DNA of 64,000 nucleotides from an uncultured Alphaproteobacteria bacterium (lineage in GTDB: Bacteria; Pseudomonadota; Alphaproteobacteria; Rhizobiales; Ancalomicrobiaceae), in contig CALBKH010000026.1 in assembly GCA_937892955.1 (NCBI GenBank), forward strand, positions 6,116 through 70,115. The letters are read 5' to 3'. Made by a program: the position numbers and the translations under genes. The notes beneath the pieces are model-generated. The model ran no database searches and was not told the origin of the DNA. It worked only from the letters and a program-made list of their open reading frames with translations. Numbering within the stretch: position 1 is the first letter of the stretch; the number at the start of each line of letters is the position of its first letter. Positions 37,601-45,751 of the stretch are shown here, one piece after another.

Positions 37601-38392
37601 AAGCTGCCGAACCGCCGCAAGGGCTACACCCAGAAGGCGATCGTCGGCGGGCACAAGGTCTACCTGCGCACCGGCGAATACGACGACGGTCGCATCGGCG
37701 AGATCTTCATCGACATGCACAAGGAAGGCGCCGCCTTCCGCTCGTTGATGAACAACTTCGCCATCGCGGTGTCGCTGGGCCTGCAGTACGGCGTGCCGCT
37801 CGAGGAATACGTCGACGCCTTCACCTTCACCCGCTTCGAGCCGGCCGGCATGGTGCTCGGCAACGAGGCGATCAAGAACGCCACGTCGATCCTCGACTAC
37901 GTGTTCCGCGAGCTGGCGGTCTCCTATCTCGGCCGCCACGACCTCGCCCACGTCAAGCCCGAGGACATCGGCGCCACCGCCATGGGCTCCGGCGTCGAGG
38001 AGGGCTCCAAGCCCACTCCGGGCCCGGAAGCGGTGGTCTCCCGCGGCCTCGTTCGCGGCAAGGTGGCCGAGCGTCTGAAGGTGGTGGAAGGGGCGAAGTC
38101 GACCTCCGGCGGCCAGCCGGCGGGCTCCGTCTCCCACACCCAGACCGCTGCCTCGGCGATCGCCGCCGTCTTCGGCGCAACGGCGCTGAAGCAGGACGCG
38201 GCCTACGAGACCCGTCCGGCCACCGCCGGCAAGACCGAGGCGAAGACCGACACCGTCGCCGAGCGTCGCGCCGAAGCCCGCATGAAGGGCTACGAGGGCG
38301 AGGCCTGCACCGAGTGCGGCAACTTCACCATGGTGCGCAACGGCACCTGCCTGAAGTGCGACACCTGCGGGAGCACGAGCGGCTGCTCGTGA
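34688..38392 (+). CDS. nrdJ: Vitamin B12-dependent (class II) ribonucleotide reductase
   Basis: A 1234-residue protein started at ATG 34688 (MRIERRFTTAG), which follows GGATCGAAGG. It contains the class II barrel: NSPQWFNTGLHWAYG, PHACFIQSV (active-site disulfide partner), GSGTGSNFSRLRG, NPCSEYMFLDDTACNLASIN and the C-terminal zinc-type ribbon CTECGNFTMVRNGTCLKCDTCGSTSGC. It reduces ribonucleotides with adenosylcobalamin and works with or without oxygen. The window's gene set has no class I nrdAB beside it. An inverted repeat follows the stop. Confidence 0.96.
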   Translation: MRIERRFTTAGRSPYQAIEFRTTTSEIRNPDGSVVFKLDGIEVPAAFSQVAADILAQKYFRKAGVPARLKRVEESTVPSWLWRSVPDEAALAELPEKERWGSENDARQVFDRLAGTWTYWGWKGGYFDAEADALAFFDELRAQLALQLVAPNSPQWFNTGLHWAYGIDGPSQGHFYVDFATGELVRSASAYEHPQPHACFIQSVADDLVNDGGIMDLWVREARLFKYGSGTGSNFSRLRGEGERLGGGGRSSGLMSFLKIGDRAAGAIKSGGTTRRAAKMVVVDVDHPDIEEYVNWKVKEEQKVAALVTGSKTVAKHLSAVMKACVNCEGSNDDCFDPAKNPALKREIRAAKKAAVPENYIKRVIQFARQGYTDIHFPVFDTDWDSEAYLTVSGQNSNNSVRVTDGFLKAVESDGKWDLIRRTDGKIKKTIDARALWEDIGHAAWASADPGIQFHTTINDWHTCPASGEIRASNPCSEYMFLDDTACNLASINLLPYRTADNGFDIDRYEHTCRLWTIVLEISVLMAQFPSKEIAELSYRYRTLGLGYANIGGLLMTSGIPYDSPEGRAICGALSSIMTGVAYATSAEMAKELGAFPGYAENAEEMLRVIRNHARAARGEAEGYEKLSIAPVPLDHASCPNKGLITAATRAWDEAAALGEKFGYRNAQVSVVAPTGTIGLVMDCDTTGIEPDFALVKFKKLAGGGYFKIINQSVTSALRVLGYRESEIAEIEAYAVGHGSIDQAPGVNPTTLKARGFTDEALTKVAAGLKSAFDIKFVFNKWTLSEAFCVDTLGFSAEQLNDPSFEMLPALGFTKAEIEAANIHVCGAMTVEGAPFLKAEHLPVFDCANPCGRTGKRFLSVESHIRMMAAAQPFISGAISKTINMPNDATVEDCKNAYLLSWRLALKANALYRDGSKLSQPLNAQLVADDEDEAEEAIEAMRSSEPAQSRAAVMAERIVERIIERNVRNREKLPNRRKGYTQKAIVGGHKVYLRTGEYDDGRIGEIFIDMHKEGAAFRSLMNNFAIAVSLGLQYGVPLEEYVDAFTFTRFEPAGMVLGNEAIKNATSILDYVFRELAVSYLGRHDLAHVKPEDIGATAMGSGVEEGSKPTPGPEAVVSRGLVRGKVAERLKVVEGAKSTSGGQPAGSVSHTQTAASAIAAVFGATALKQDAAYETRPATAGKTEAKTDTVAERRAEARMKGYEGEACTECGNFTMVRNGTCLKCDTCGSTSGCS

Positions 38393-38416
38393 AGCAACAC
38401 CGCAGGGAATGGCGAA

Positions 38417-38443
38417 TTCCGCGCACCTCCTGGGTGCGCGGAA
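38417..38443 (+). terminator. Hairpin after nrdJ
   Basis: TTCCGCGCACC (38417-38427) pairs with GGTGCGCGGAA (38433-38443) 24 bases after the nrdJ stop. AT-rich sequence follows but no clear T run. Confidence 0.6.
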
Positions 38444-38483
38444 ATCATAAATCGAACAAATCAGGAATCAACCTGAGAAAGAA

Positions 38484-38514
38484 AAAGCCGAGGAGTCGCC
38501 TCCCCGGCTCTACC
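38484..38514 (-). terminator. Terminator-like hairpin facing leftward
   Basis: On the minus strand AGCCGGGGAG, a short loop and CTCCTCGGCT (one G-T pair) are followed by TTTTTC. It looks like an intrinsic terminator for leftward transcription, but no minus-strand gene is visible directly to its right; it may stop antisense transcription into nrdJ. Confidence 0.45.
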
Positions 38515-38649
38515 CGTGAAGCCCTAGCCGGACTACTGACGGGCGACGAACACTGCCGAAACAGCATCCTCGTTAGCACCCAGGACTGTTGCGGATTCGG
38601 TGATGAGAGTCGAGCGGAACGCCGGCGATTTTCTACAGGTGAAAATATC

Positions 38650-38823
38650 ATGGCGACCAATCCTCCGTCTGGCGACGGCCACCGCAACGGGGCTGTCAGA
38701 GATCGCTCCCAGGTCTTCAATCCGAAGACCGAGACATGGACCAAACGCGACGCCGACACCGGCAGGTTCATGGATGGGAAGAAGGACGGCACTCCGTTCA
38801 AGGGTGTGCGCAAGGAAAAGTGA
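38650..38823 (+). CDS. Small conserved hydrophilic protein
   Basis: A 57-residue protein (MATNPPSGDGHRNGAVRDRS...) rich in charged residues and Gly/Asn, with FNPKTETWTKRDADTGRFMD in its middle. I recall similar small proteins as common in Hyphomicrobiales; no function is known. AGGTGA lies 7 bases upstream of the start, and a terminator hairpin follows about 45 bases after the stop, supporting a real transcription unit. Confidence 0.75.
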   Translation: MATNPPSGDGHRNGAVRDRSQVFNPKTETWTKRDADTGRFMDGKKDGTPFKGVRKEK

Positions 38824-39165
38824 CGAGACCGGGCGGTCTCCCACAATGCACATATCCCATGAAGAAGGACGCGCCCCTTCCGGGGCGTGTCGCGTTTTCG
38901 CACGGTCGGCGGGAGGCTGCTCCGGGCCGGAGCCCGGAAGTGCGCGTCGAGAGGCCGGCGCCACCACGCCGCCCGCCATGTCCAAACCACCATACCGGTC
39001 AGACTTCGCCCGGCCCGTGTCAAGTAAATCGAACGCGTATGTTCACATCCGGAGACCGAGACGAAGACCTCGGAAAATTCATCGTCCGTATTGCCTACGC
39101 AGTCGGGCGCATGGAAAAATGTCGGGATGGAGAGTAAGAACTCGCCTCCGAAAGGCCGACTCGAA
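38824..39165. other. Gap after the small hydrophilic gene
   Basis: No gene supported apart from possible short frames. Contains the terminator at 38869-38898. Confidence 0.4.
38869..38898 (+). terminator. Intrinsic terminator of the small hydrophilic protein gene
   Basis: ACGCGCCCC (38869-38877) pairs with GGGGCGTGT (38882-38890, one G-T pair) around a TTCC loop; TTTT follows at 38895-38898. Confidence 0.65.
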
Positions 39166-39330
39166 ATGCATACGCACAAAGACCATTCGCGGCGCCTGAT
39201 CGTCACCATCGGCGTCGCCGCCACCCTCGTCGCTCTCCTCACGGCACACCACGAGAAGCTCGTCCCCGCCTCGCCCGAGGCGGCGCTGCGGCAGGCCGCG
39301 GTCCAGGACGCCGTGCCGCCGATCCACTGA
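39166..39330 (+). CDS. Possible small membrane protein
   Basis: A 54-residue frame (MHTHKDHSRRLIVTIGVAAT...) with one hydrophobic segment (residues about 11-27) after positively charged residues, then a polar tail. An in-frame ATG at 39127 would add 13 residues. Ribosome-site evidence is weak. The topology resembles small signal-anchor proteins, but the gene call is uncertain. Confidence 0.4.
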   Translation: MHTHKDHSRRLIVTIGVAATLVALLTAHHEKLVPASPEAALRQAAVQDAVPPIH

Positions 39331-39809
39331 CGGGCGTTCCCCTCCGATCCGATTCTCGGCTCGTCGGCCCGGCCTCGTGCCGTCGGCTCGGTCTCACACC
39401 GTCGGACCAGGATACGAAGCCGCCTTCTCCCGTCGCGGGACCTTCGCGCAATTTTCGACCCGGCGGATCTTCCGCTTCGAAGTTGCCACCGGCATCACCC
39501 GGACCATGGACCGTCATCCCCGGCCGAAGCGAAGCGCAGGGGAAGGGGATCCATGGGCGTTTCAACGAGTGGAGACCATGGATCCCCTTCCCTCGCCTTC
39601 GGCTCGCCGGGGATGACGGTCGACTTCTGGGCGACGAAATCGGCCATTCGCCGCTCGGACGAATTACGCACCGGCTCCCTCGCGGGAGAAGGAAGGAGGC
39701 GCGTTCGCGCCGCCGGAGCCGCGCGGGCCGCGCCGAGCGGCCGCGGGCCGAGTTCGGCCATGACGGACATCGAATTCGAGATCTTCGCCGGCCGTTCGCC
39801 GCCGCCGGG
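39331..39809. other. Intergenic region with dispersed repeat
   Basis: No gene seen; most of the recognisable content is the palindromic repeat listed at 39511-39619 and its right flank. Confidence 0.5.
39511..39619. repeat. Dispersed palindromic repeat, copy 1
   Basis: Begins CCGTCATCCCCGGCCGAAGC and ends GCCGGGGATGACGG, with GGGGATCCATG and CATGGATCCCC as inner arms, so the whole 109-bp element can fold on itself. A second copy with the same ends is at 52616-52727. Flanks (upstream GGACCATG, downstream GCGACGAA) are also partly shared. Confidence 0.8.
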
Positions 39810-40427
39810 TCAGACGTCCGACGCCGCCGGTGCGTCCTTCTTCTTGCCGATCTTCGGCTCGGTGCCGGCCAGCAGCCGGGCGATGTTCTCCTTGTGGCGG
39901 ATCCACACAAGCACGGCGAGGGCGATCAGCACCGCGGCGAGCGTCGTCGAGACCCAACCGCCGATCCACATCGCCACCGGCACCACCGCGGAGGCGGTCA
40001 GCGCCGCCAGCGACGAGATGCGGAAGATCCCCGCCATCGCCAGCCACACGCCGCAGAAGGCGAGCGCCGCCGGCCAATGGAGGCCGAGGAGGCAGCCGAT
40101 GTAGGTCGCCACTCCCTTGCCGCCCTTGAAGCCGAGCCAGACCGGGAAGAGATGGCCGAGGAAGGCGCCGACGCCCGCCGCCATCGCCGCGCCTTCACCG
40201 GCGAACTGGCGGGCGATCAGGATCGCCACCGTGCCCTTGAAGACGTCGGCGAGGAGCGTCGCCGCGGCGAGGCCCTTGCGGCCGGTGCGCAGCACGTTGG
40301 TGGCGCCGATGTTGCCCGAACCGATCGAGCGGATGTCGCCGAGCCCGGCGGCACGCGTCAGCACGAGGCCGAAGGGGATCGAGCCGAGGCCGTAACCGAA
40401 GACCAGAGCGACGAGGATCGCGAGCAT
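39810..40427 (-). CDS. plsY: Acyl-phosphate:glycerol-3-phosphate acyltransferase
   Basis: A 205-residue membrane protein started at ATG 40427 (MLAILVALVF). Signature motifs are GSIPFGLVL, GSGNIGATNVLRTG and GHLFPVWLGFKGGKGVAT, the PlsY active-site loops. It makes lysophosphatidic acid from acyl-phosphate and glycerol-3-phosphate at the inner membrane, the first step of phospholipid synthesis. Confidence 0.95.
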   Translation of the reverse strand: MLAILVALVFGYGLGSIPFGLVLTRAAGLGDIRSIGSGNIGATNVLRTGRKGLAAATLLADVFKGTVAILIARQFAGEGAAMAAGVGAFLGHLFPVWLGFKGGKGVATYIGCLLGLHWPAALAFCGVWLAMAGIFRISSLAALTASAVVPVAMWIGGWVSTTLAAVLIALAVLVWIRHKENIARLLAGTEPKIGKKKDAPAASDV

Positions 40428-40512
40428 GGGGCGCGGGCTCCGAAAAGGATACGACCGATCCGACGTATGCCCATTTCGATCGAGATTCGAAACGGGCATT
40501 CCATCGCCTGAT

Positions 40513-40643
40513 CGTCCCCTCCCCCCCTGGAGGGGGAGGGACAGGGAGGGGGGGGGCGGGGAATCGCCCCGAGTATCGAGCGCCTAAGGCGCGGAACCGT
40601 CACCCCCCCTCTCTGTCTCTCCCCCTCCAGGGGGGAGAGGACC
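40513..40643. repeat. Large imperfect palindrome of purine/pyrimidine tracts
   Basis: The left arm contains CCCCTGGAGGGGGAGGGACAG followed by a G run; the right arm contains the matching CCCCCCCTCTCTGTCTCTCC and CCCCTCCAGGGG. The centre is near 40578. It fills most of the gap between plsY and pyrC and could be a REP-like element or a bidirectional hairpin. Confidence 0.65.
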
Positions 40644-40702
40644 GGAGGATAGCGCCTTCGACTCGCGGGCGCCGCAACGTGGGGACCCCGCTCCGAGCGT
40701 GA

Positions 40703-42043
40703 TCAGTCGATGACGTGGATCGTACGCCCGCCGACCAGCGTGCGCACCACCCGGCCGGCGAATTTCGCGTCCTCGAACGGCGTGTTCTTCGAGCGCGAGG
40801 CGAGCGCCGCCTTGTCGAGGAGCCACGGCATGCCCGGGTCGATCACCGCCAGATCGGCGCGCGCGCCCGGCGACAGCCGCCCCGCCTCGAGCCCCAGCCG
40901 CTCGGCCGGACGCAGCGACAACGCCTCGACCATCCGCTTCCACGAGACCCGACCGTCGTGGACGAGCCGCAGCGCCGCCGCCGCCAGCGTCTCGAGCCCG
41001 ACCGCGCCGTCGGCCGCTTCGGCGAAGGGGTGGCGCTTGGTCTCGACGTCCTGCGGATCGTGACCGGAGACGACGATGTCGATGACGCCGGAGGCGAGCC
41101 CCTCGATCATCGCCTGCCGGTCGTCCTCGGAGCGCAGCGGCGGCGAGAATTTGAGGAACGACCGGTAGGTGCCGATGTCGAGTTCGTTGAGGGAGAGGTG
41201 ATTGATCGACACCGCCGCGGTGACGTCGAGGCCCCGCGCCTTGGCGATGCGCAGGATCTCGACCGAATCCGCCGTCGACACCTGACTGGCGTGATAGCGG
41301 CCGCGGGTCAGCGCCACGAGCCGCATGTCGCGCTCGAGCATGATCGTCTCGGCCTCGCGCGGGATGCCCGGCAGGCCCATGCGGGTGGCGAACTCGCCTT
41401 CGGTGGCCACACCGGCGCCGGCGAGCGAGGGATCCTCGACGTGATGGACGATCAGCGCGCCGAAATCGCGGGCGTAGGTCAGCGCCCGGCGCATCACCAG
41501 CGACGAGGCGACCGAGTGGCGCGCGTCGGTGAAGGCGACCGCGCCGGCTTCCGAGAGCAGACCGAACTCGGTGGTCTCCTTGCCCTCCTGGCCCTTGGTC
41601 AGCGCCGCCATCGGATGGATGCGGACATCCGCCTCCTCCCGCGCCCGGCGCAGCACGAAGTCGACCAGCGCCGGATCGTCGATCACCGGATCGGTGTCGG
41701 GCATGGTGACGATGGTGGTGACACCGCCCGCGGCCGCGGCGCGGCTGGCCGAGGCGAAGGTCTCGCGATGCTCGTGGCCCGGCTCGCCGAGGAAGACGCG
41801 CATGTCGACGAGGCCCGGCACGATGACCTTGGCCCGCGCGTCGACCACTTCCCAGCCTTCCGGCGAACCCTGGTTCAACACCTCGGGGCCGGCGGCGAGG
41901 ATGCGCCCCTCGGCGACGATCACCGAGCCGACCGCGTCGAGATCGCGCGAGGGATCGACGATGCGGGCGCCGGCGAAGACGGTGGGGCGGTGATCGGCGC
42001 TGCGGCGGTCGCCCAGGCGCGCGTCGGGAGCTTTCGGCGTCAT
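40703..42043 (-). CDS. pyrC: Pseudo-dihydroorotase (PyrC'), partner of aspartate carbamoyltransferase
   Basis: A 446-residue amidohydrolase-fold protein. Where catalytic dihydroorotases have DxHxH for the metal site, this protein has D80-M-R-V-F84 followed by GEPG, so both histidines are replaced. The other landmark VSGHDPQD also departs from the active form. In Pseudomonas and relatives such inactive PyrC' chains support PyrB in a large complex. It starts 8 bases after pyrB, as expected for that arrangement. A true dihydroorotase should be encoded elsewhere. Confidence 0.88.
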   Translation of the reverse strand: MTPKAPDARLGDRRSADHRPTVFAGARIVDPSRDLDAVGSVIVAEGRILAAGPEVLNQGSPEGWEVVDARAKVIVPGLVDMRVFLGEPGHEHRETFASASRAAAAGGVTTIVTMPDTDPVIDDPALVDFVLRRAREEADVRIHPMAALTKGQEGKETTEFGLLSEAGAVAFTDARHSVASSLVMRRALTYARDFGALIVHHVEDPSLAGAGVATEGEFATRMGLPGIPREAETIMLERDMRLVALTRGRYHASQVSTADSVEILRIAKARGLDVTAAVSINHLSLNELDIGTYRSFLKFSPPLRSEDDRQAMIEGLASGVIDIVVSGHDPQDVETKRHPFAEAADGAVGLETLAAAALRLVHDGRVSWKRMVEALSLRPAERLGLEAGRLSPGARADLAVIDPGMPWLLDKAALASRSKNTPFEDAKFAGRVVRTLVGGRTIHVID

Positions 42044-42051
42044 CGGCGGCC

Positions 42052-43023
42052 TCAGCTGTTGGGAAGGTGTTCGGCGAGCGCTTCGAGCACCGCCATGCGC
42101 ACGGCGACGCCCATCTCGACCTGTTCGGCGATCAGCGACTGCGGCCCGTCGGCGACTTCCGGATCGATCTCGACACCGCGGTTCATCGGACCGGGATGCA
42201 TGACCAGCGCATCCGGCGCGGCGTGGTCGAGCTTCTCCTGGTCGAGGCCCCAATAATGGAAGTACTCGCGCACCGAGGGCACGAAGGAGCCGTTCATCCG
42301 CTCCCGCTGCAGCCTGAGCATCATGACGATGTCGGCGCCCGCCAGCCCCTTGCGCATGTCGGTGAAGGTCTCGACCCCGAGGCGATCGACGCCGGAGGGA
42401 AGAAGCGTCGACGGCCCGATCAGCTTCACCCGCGCACCGAGGGCGTTGAGCAGCAGGATGTTGGAGCGGGCGACGCGGGAATGGACGATGTCGCCGCAGA
42501 TGGCGACGGTCAGGCCCTCGATCCGCCCCTTGTGGCGGCGAATGGTGAGCGCGTCGAGCAGCGCCTGGGTCGGGTGCTCGTGGGCACCGTCACCGGCGTT
42601 GATCACCGAGCAGGAGACCTTGCGGGCGAGAAGATGCACCGCGCCGGCGGCGTGATGGCGCACCACCAGGATGTCGGGGCGCATGGCGTTGAGCGTCGCC
42701 GCCGTGTCGATCAGTGTCTCGCCCTTCTTCACCGAGGACGAGGCGACCGACATGTTCATCACATCGGCGCCGAGGCGTTTGCCGGCGATCTCGAACGACG
42801 ACTGGGTCCGGGTCGAGGCCTCGAAGAACAGGTTGATCTGCGTGCGGCCACGCAGAACGTTCTTCTTCTTCTCCACCTGACGGGAGACGTGGACCTCCTC
42901 CTCCGCCTTGTCGAGCAGCGCGAGGATCTCGAGCTGCGAAAGCCCCTCGATGCCGAGGAGATGGCGATGGGGAAAGGCGGGGGTGGGGTTCGATGGAGCG
43001 CTGGTCATCGAAGAGGAGGTCAT
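42052..43023 (-). CDS. pyrB: Aspartate carbamoyltransferase catalytic subunit
   Basis: A 323-residue protein from ATG 43023 (or ATG 43008; neither has a clear ribosome site). Carbamoyl-phosphate site EASTRTQSSFE (Ser70-Thr73), HPTQALLDALT, GDIVHSRVARSN and VMHPGPMNRGVEI are all present. It catalyses the first committed step of pyrimidine synthesis. The preceding gene order pyrB-pyrC' without pyrI suggests the class A type of transcarbamoylase complex. Confidence 0.95.
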   Translation of the reverse strand: MTSSSMTSAPSNPTPAFPHRHLLGIEGLSQLEILALLDKAEEEVHVSRQVEKKKNVLRGRTQINLFFEASTRTQSSFEIAGKRLGADVMNMSVASSSVKKGETLIDTAATLNAMRPDILVVRHHAAGAVHLLARKVSCSVINAGDGAHEHPTQALLDALTIRRHKGRIEGLTVAICGDIVHSRVARSNILLLNALGARVKLIGPSTLLPSGVDRLGVETFTDMRKGLAGADIVMMLRLQRERMNGSFVPSVREYFHYWGLDQEKLDHAAPDALVMHPGPMNRGVEIDPEVADGPQSLIAEQVEMGVAVRMAVLEALAEHLPNS

Positions 43024-43097
43024 ACGGTGTCCGGGGGCTGGAGACAAGGGCGGGGCGGGCCGCCGTCCAGAGGATTCGCCGCAACGGCCGGGTCCGA

Positions 43098-43132
43098 TTG
43101 AACTTCTCGGTCGCAGTGTGTATGAATACACA
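43098..43132 (+). promoter_or_regulatory. hicAB promoter with overlapping operator
   Basis: TTGAAC (43098-43103) and TATGAA (43121-43126) are 17 bases apart. A perfect palindrome TGTGTAT-GA-ATACACA (43117-43132) covers the -10 element, placed for repression by the HicB antitoxin, 43 bases before hicA. Confidence 0.6.
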
Positions 43133-43174
43133 ATTGCTGCGGAGAACTCCGGCGTGAACCCCAAGCGTCTCACA

Positions 43175-43363
43175 ATGAGTCCCAAGGACGTCGTGAAACG
43201 CTTGGAAGCGGAAGGGTGGTATGTCGCGCGTCGAGGCCCCGGCGACCACCTTCAGCTGAAACACCCGACACGCCCCGGTCGCGTCACGGTCGACACGGGG
43301 GTGCGAGAGATCCCGATCGGCACGTTGCGCTCGGTCTTCCGGCAAGCGGGATGGACCTGGTGA
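43175..43363 (+). CDS. hicA: HicA-family mRNA interferase toxin
   Basis: A 62-residue protein (MSPKDVVKRLEAEGWYVARR...). The double-stranded-RNA-binding-like HicA pattern is GWYVARRGPGDHLQLKHP with the likely catalytic His25, then VTVDTGVREIPIGTLRSVFRQAG. A GTG at 43154 is an alternative start with GGAG upstream. HicA cleaves mRNA and is neutralised by HicB, encoded 10 bases downstream. Confidence 0.9.
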   Translation: MSPKDVVKRLEAEGWYVARRGPGDHLQLKHPTRPGRVTVDTGVREIPIGTLRSVFRQAGWTW

Positions 43364-43373
43364 GGAGAACGGG

Positions 43374-43772
43374 ATGGCGCAGGTCTACGCTCTGATCCAC
43401 GAGGCGGAAGGATACTTCGGCATTTCCTTCCCGGATTTCCCCGGTTGTGTCGCCGGCGGCGCCACCGCCGACGAAGCCTTGGCGCGCGGCCGCGACGCCC
43501 TCGCCTTCCATGTCGCGGGGATGATCACCGACGGCGAACCTCTGCCGCGACTGCGCGGTCTCGACGAGTTGCGCCGGGATCCGCAATTCGAAACGGACGC
43601 CGAAGGAGCGGTCGTCGCTCTCGTCGCCCTCGACCTCCCCGGACGGTCGGTCCGGGTGAACGTCTCGCTCGACGAAACTCTCCTCGATCAGATCGATCGC
43701 GCCGCCAAGGCCCGTGGAGAGACGCGATCGGGCTTCCTCGCGTCCGCCGCGCGAAGCCGCCTCGCCGGCTGA
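43374..43772 (+). CDS. hicB: HicB-family antitoxin
   Basis: A 132-residue protein. The N-terminal partial RNase H-like fold reads YALIHEAEGYFGISFPDFPGCVAGGATADEAL, the classic HicB stretch. The C-terminal part (VNVSLDETLLDQIDRAAKARGETRSGFLASAA) is a ribbon-helix-helix DNA-binding domain, matching the palindromic operator upstream of hicA. It neutralises HicA and represses the operon. Confidence 0.93.
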   Translation: MAQVYALIHEAEGYFGISFPDFPGCVAGGATADEALARGRDALAFHVAGMITDGEPLPRLRGLDELRRDPQFETDAEGAVVALVALDLPGRSVRVNVSLDETLLDQIDRAAKARGETRSGFLASAARSRLAG

Positions 43773-43824
43773 CCCTGTCGGCCCGCCTCCGCTACACTTC
43801 CTCCGATCGAATCGGGGGGCGGAC

Positions 43825-45468
43825 ATGTCGGGGGCGACGGGGAAGACGGGCGCGGCGGGGATACCGTCCTTCGCGCCGCGCAATCTCTTCGACGACGACC
43901 CGATCCTGATCGGCGCGCTGGAGAGCGTGCTCACCGCCGAGGTCGAGACGGCACTCTCGGAGCACGGCGCCTATTGGGGGTCGGCCGAGATCCGGGAACT
44001 CGCCCGCCTCGCCGAGGCGAACCCGCCGCGCCTCGTCGATCGCGACGCCTGGGGCGAACGGCTCGGCGTCGTCGAATACCATCCGGCCCGCCACGCACTG
44101 GTCCGCCGTTCGGCGGAGACCGGCATCGGCGTCTCCCTCCACGAGGACGACAGCCCCGACAAGGGCCGGCGCCACGTGATGCGGACCGCGCGTCTGTTCC
44201 TCGCGGCGCAGACCGACACGGCCCATCTCGCGGCGATGTCGACCACCTCGGCGGTCCTCGGCGCGCTCGTGGCGGACGGCGAGGTCGGCGCCGAATGGCT
44301 GATCCGCGCCTCTTCCCGCCGTCACGACCATCGCTACACCCCGGTCTCGGCCAAGGCCGGCGTGGCGCTCGGCTTCGGGCTGGTCGAACGCGACGGCACC
44401 TTCCCGGCGGCGCCGACCGGCAATCGGGTCGCGGCGACCGAGACCGGCGAATGGCGTCTCGACGGGCGCGCCTGGTTCGTCGCCGCGCCGATGAACGACG
44501 CGGTGCTGGTCGCGGCGGCCGGCGAGGAGGGAACCGGGCTCTTCCTGGTGCCGCGCTTCCGTCACGACGGATCGGTCAACGGCGTCGAGATCGAACGGCT
44601 GAAGCCGACGCTCGGGACGCGTGGCGAGGCGATCGCCGAGTTGCGCTTCGTCGACGCCGAGGCGGTCGCGGTCGGCCGTCCCGATCAGGCGCTCGATCTC
44701 GCCGGACGCGCGCTGCTGCTGATGCGCCACGACGCCCTGACCACCGCCACCGGGCTGATGCGCGGGGCGCTCGCCCGGGCGGTCCATCACGTCCGCCATC
44801 GCACCATCGCCGGCGAGCCGCTGTTCGACCAGCCGCTGATGGCGCGGGTGCTCGCCGACGCCGCCCTCGACGGCGCCGCCGCAACCGCCCTCGCCATCCG
44901 GATCGCCATCGCCCTCGACCGTGCCGAGGCCGACGAACGCGAGGCGGCCTACGCCCGTCTGGTGGTGCCTTCGGCGAAATACTGGATCGCCAAGAGCGCC
45001 GTCGCGGTCACCGCGGAGGCGCTCGAGTGCCTGGGTGGAAACGGGTTCGCCGAGGATCACGACCTCGCCCGCTTCTATCGCGATGCGCCGCTGACCGGCT
45101 TGACGGCGGGCGCCGGCAACGTGCTGGCGCTCGAGGTGCTCCGTCTCGCCGACGAGGCACCGGAGACCTTCGCGGCGGCGATCGCGGCGATCGCCGTCGA
45201 CCTCGATCACCGGTCGAGCGCGGAATCGGCGGAAACCATCCGCGCCGCGGCGGAAGCCTGCATCGCCGATCAGGGCTCGGCCCGCATCCTCACCGAACAG
45301 GTGGCGCTGGTGGCGGCGGCGGCGGCGCTGCACCGCTTCGCTCCGCGGGTGATCACCGACGCCTTCACCGACAGCCGGCTCGCCGGTCCCTGGCGGGCGA
45401 GCCACGGTATGCTCGACGGCCGTTTCGATGCACACGGCATCGTCGACTACGTCTTCCCGCCACCGTGA
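43825..45468 (+). CDS. AidB-like acyl-CoA dehydrogenase family flavoprotein
   Basis: A 547-residue protein started at ATG 43825. Sections typical of the AidB branch are FAPRNLFDDDP near the N terminus, TTSAVLGAL, and the C-terminal ALECLGGNGFAEDHDLARFYRDAPL with the AidB-like ECLGGNG pattern. AidB binds FAD and DNA and is linked to protection from alkylating agents; isovaleryl-CoA dehydrogenase activity is weak. No other alkylation-repair gene is adjacent. Alanine-rich C-terminal region. Confidence 0.85.
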   Translation: MSGATGKTGAAGIPSFAPRNLFDDDPILIGALESVLTAEVETALSEHGAYWGSAEIRELARLAEANPPRLVDRDAWGERLGVVEYHPARHALVRRSAETGIGVSLHEDDSPDKGRRHVMRTARLFLAAQTDTAHLAAMSTTSAVLGALVADGEVGAEWLIRASSRRHDHRYTPVSAKAGVALGFGLVERDGTFPAAPTGNRVAATETGEWRLDGRAWFVAAPMNDAVLVAAAGEEGTGLFLVPRFRHDGSVNGVEIERLKPTLGTRGEAIAELRFVDAEAVAVGRPDQALDLAGRALLLMRHDALTTATGLMRGALARAVHHVRHRTIAGEPLFDQPLMARVLADAALDGAAATALAIRIAIALDRAEADEREAAYARLVVPSAKYWIAKSAVAVTAEALECLGGNGFAEDHDLARFYRDAPLTGLTAGAGNVLALEVLRLADEAPETFAAAIAAIAVDLDHRSSAESAETIRAAAEACIADQGSARILTEQVALVAAAAALHRFAPRVITDAFTDSRLAGPWRASHGMLDGRFDAHGIVDYVFPPP

Positions 45469-45565
45469 ACATCCACACTCGGAGAAGAATCGAGAACGGG
45501 ACGAGCCCGGAAGGGGCGCTCGCGTCGCGGCGCGCAACGCCGCCGCCGCGGCTCCGAGGTGGACT

Positions 45566-45751
45566 TCACTCGGGCTGCGATCGCGACGGCGCGACGGCTT
45601 TCGAGGCCGCTTCGAGCCGCGCCATGTCGATCAGATAGGCGAGGAAGCCGTAACCGGAATTCTGCGCCAGATCGCGCAGCTGCGTCGCGACCTGCTCGAT
45701 GTAGGCAGCCGCTTCGTCCGGTTTCGTCGGTGATCGAACCGCACCGATCAT
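45566..45751 (-). CDS. Small conserved helical protein
   Basis: A 61-residue protein (MIGAVRSPTKPDEAAAYIEQ...) whose middle, VATQLRDLAQNSGYGFLAYLIDMARLEA, is amphipathic helix. AAAGGCGA lies before the start. I recall similar short proteins in Hyphomicrobiales without known function. It sits alone between two plus-strand genes. Confidence 0.7.
   Translation of the reverse strand: MIGAVRSPTKPDEAAAYIEQVATQLRDLAQNSGYGFLAYLIDMARLEAASKAVAPSRSQPE

Noticed and set aside
34619..38137. Very long open frame (1172 codons) on the minus strand opposite nrdJ
   Set aside because: Product is low-complexity and mirrors the codon pattern of nrdJ; a high-GC shadow frame.
38445..39242. 265-codon minus-strand frame over the small hydrophilic gene
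   Set aside because: Runs antisense through two terminator hairpins and has no family resemblance.
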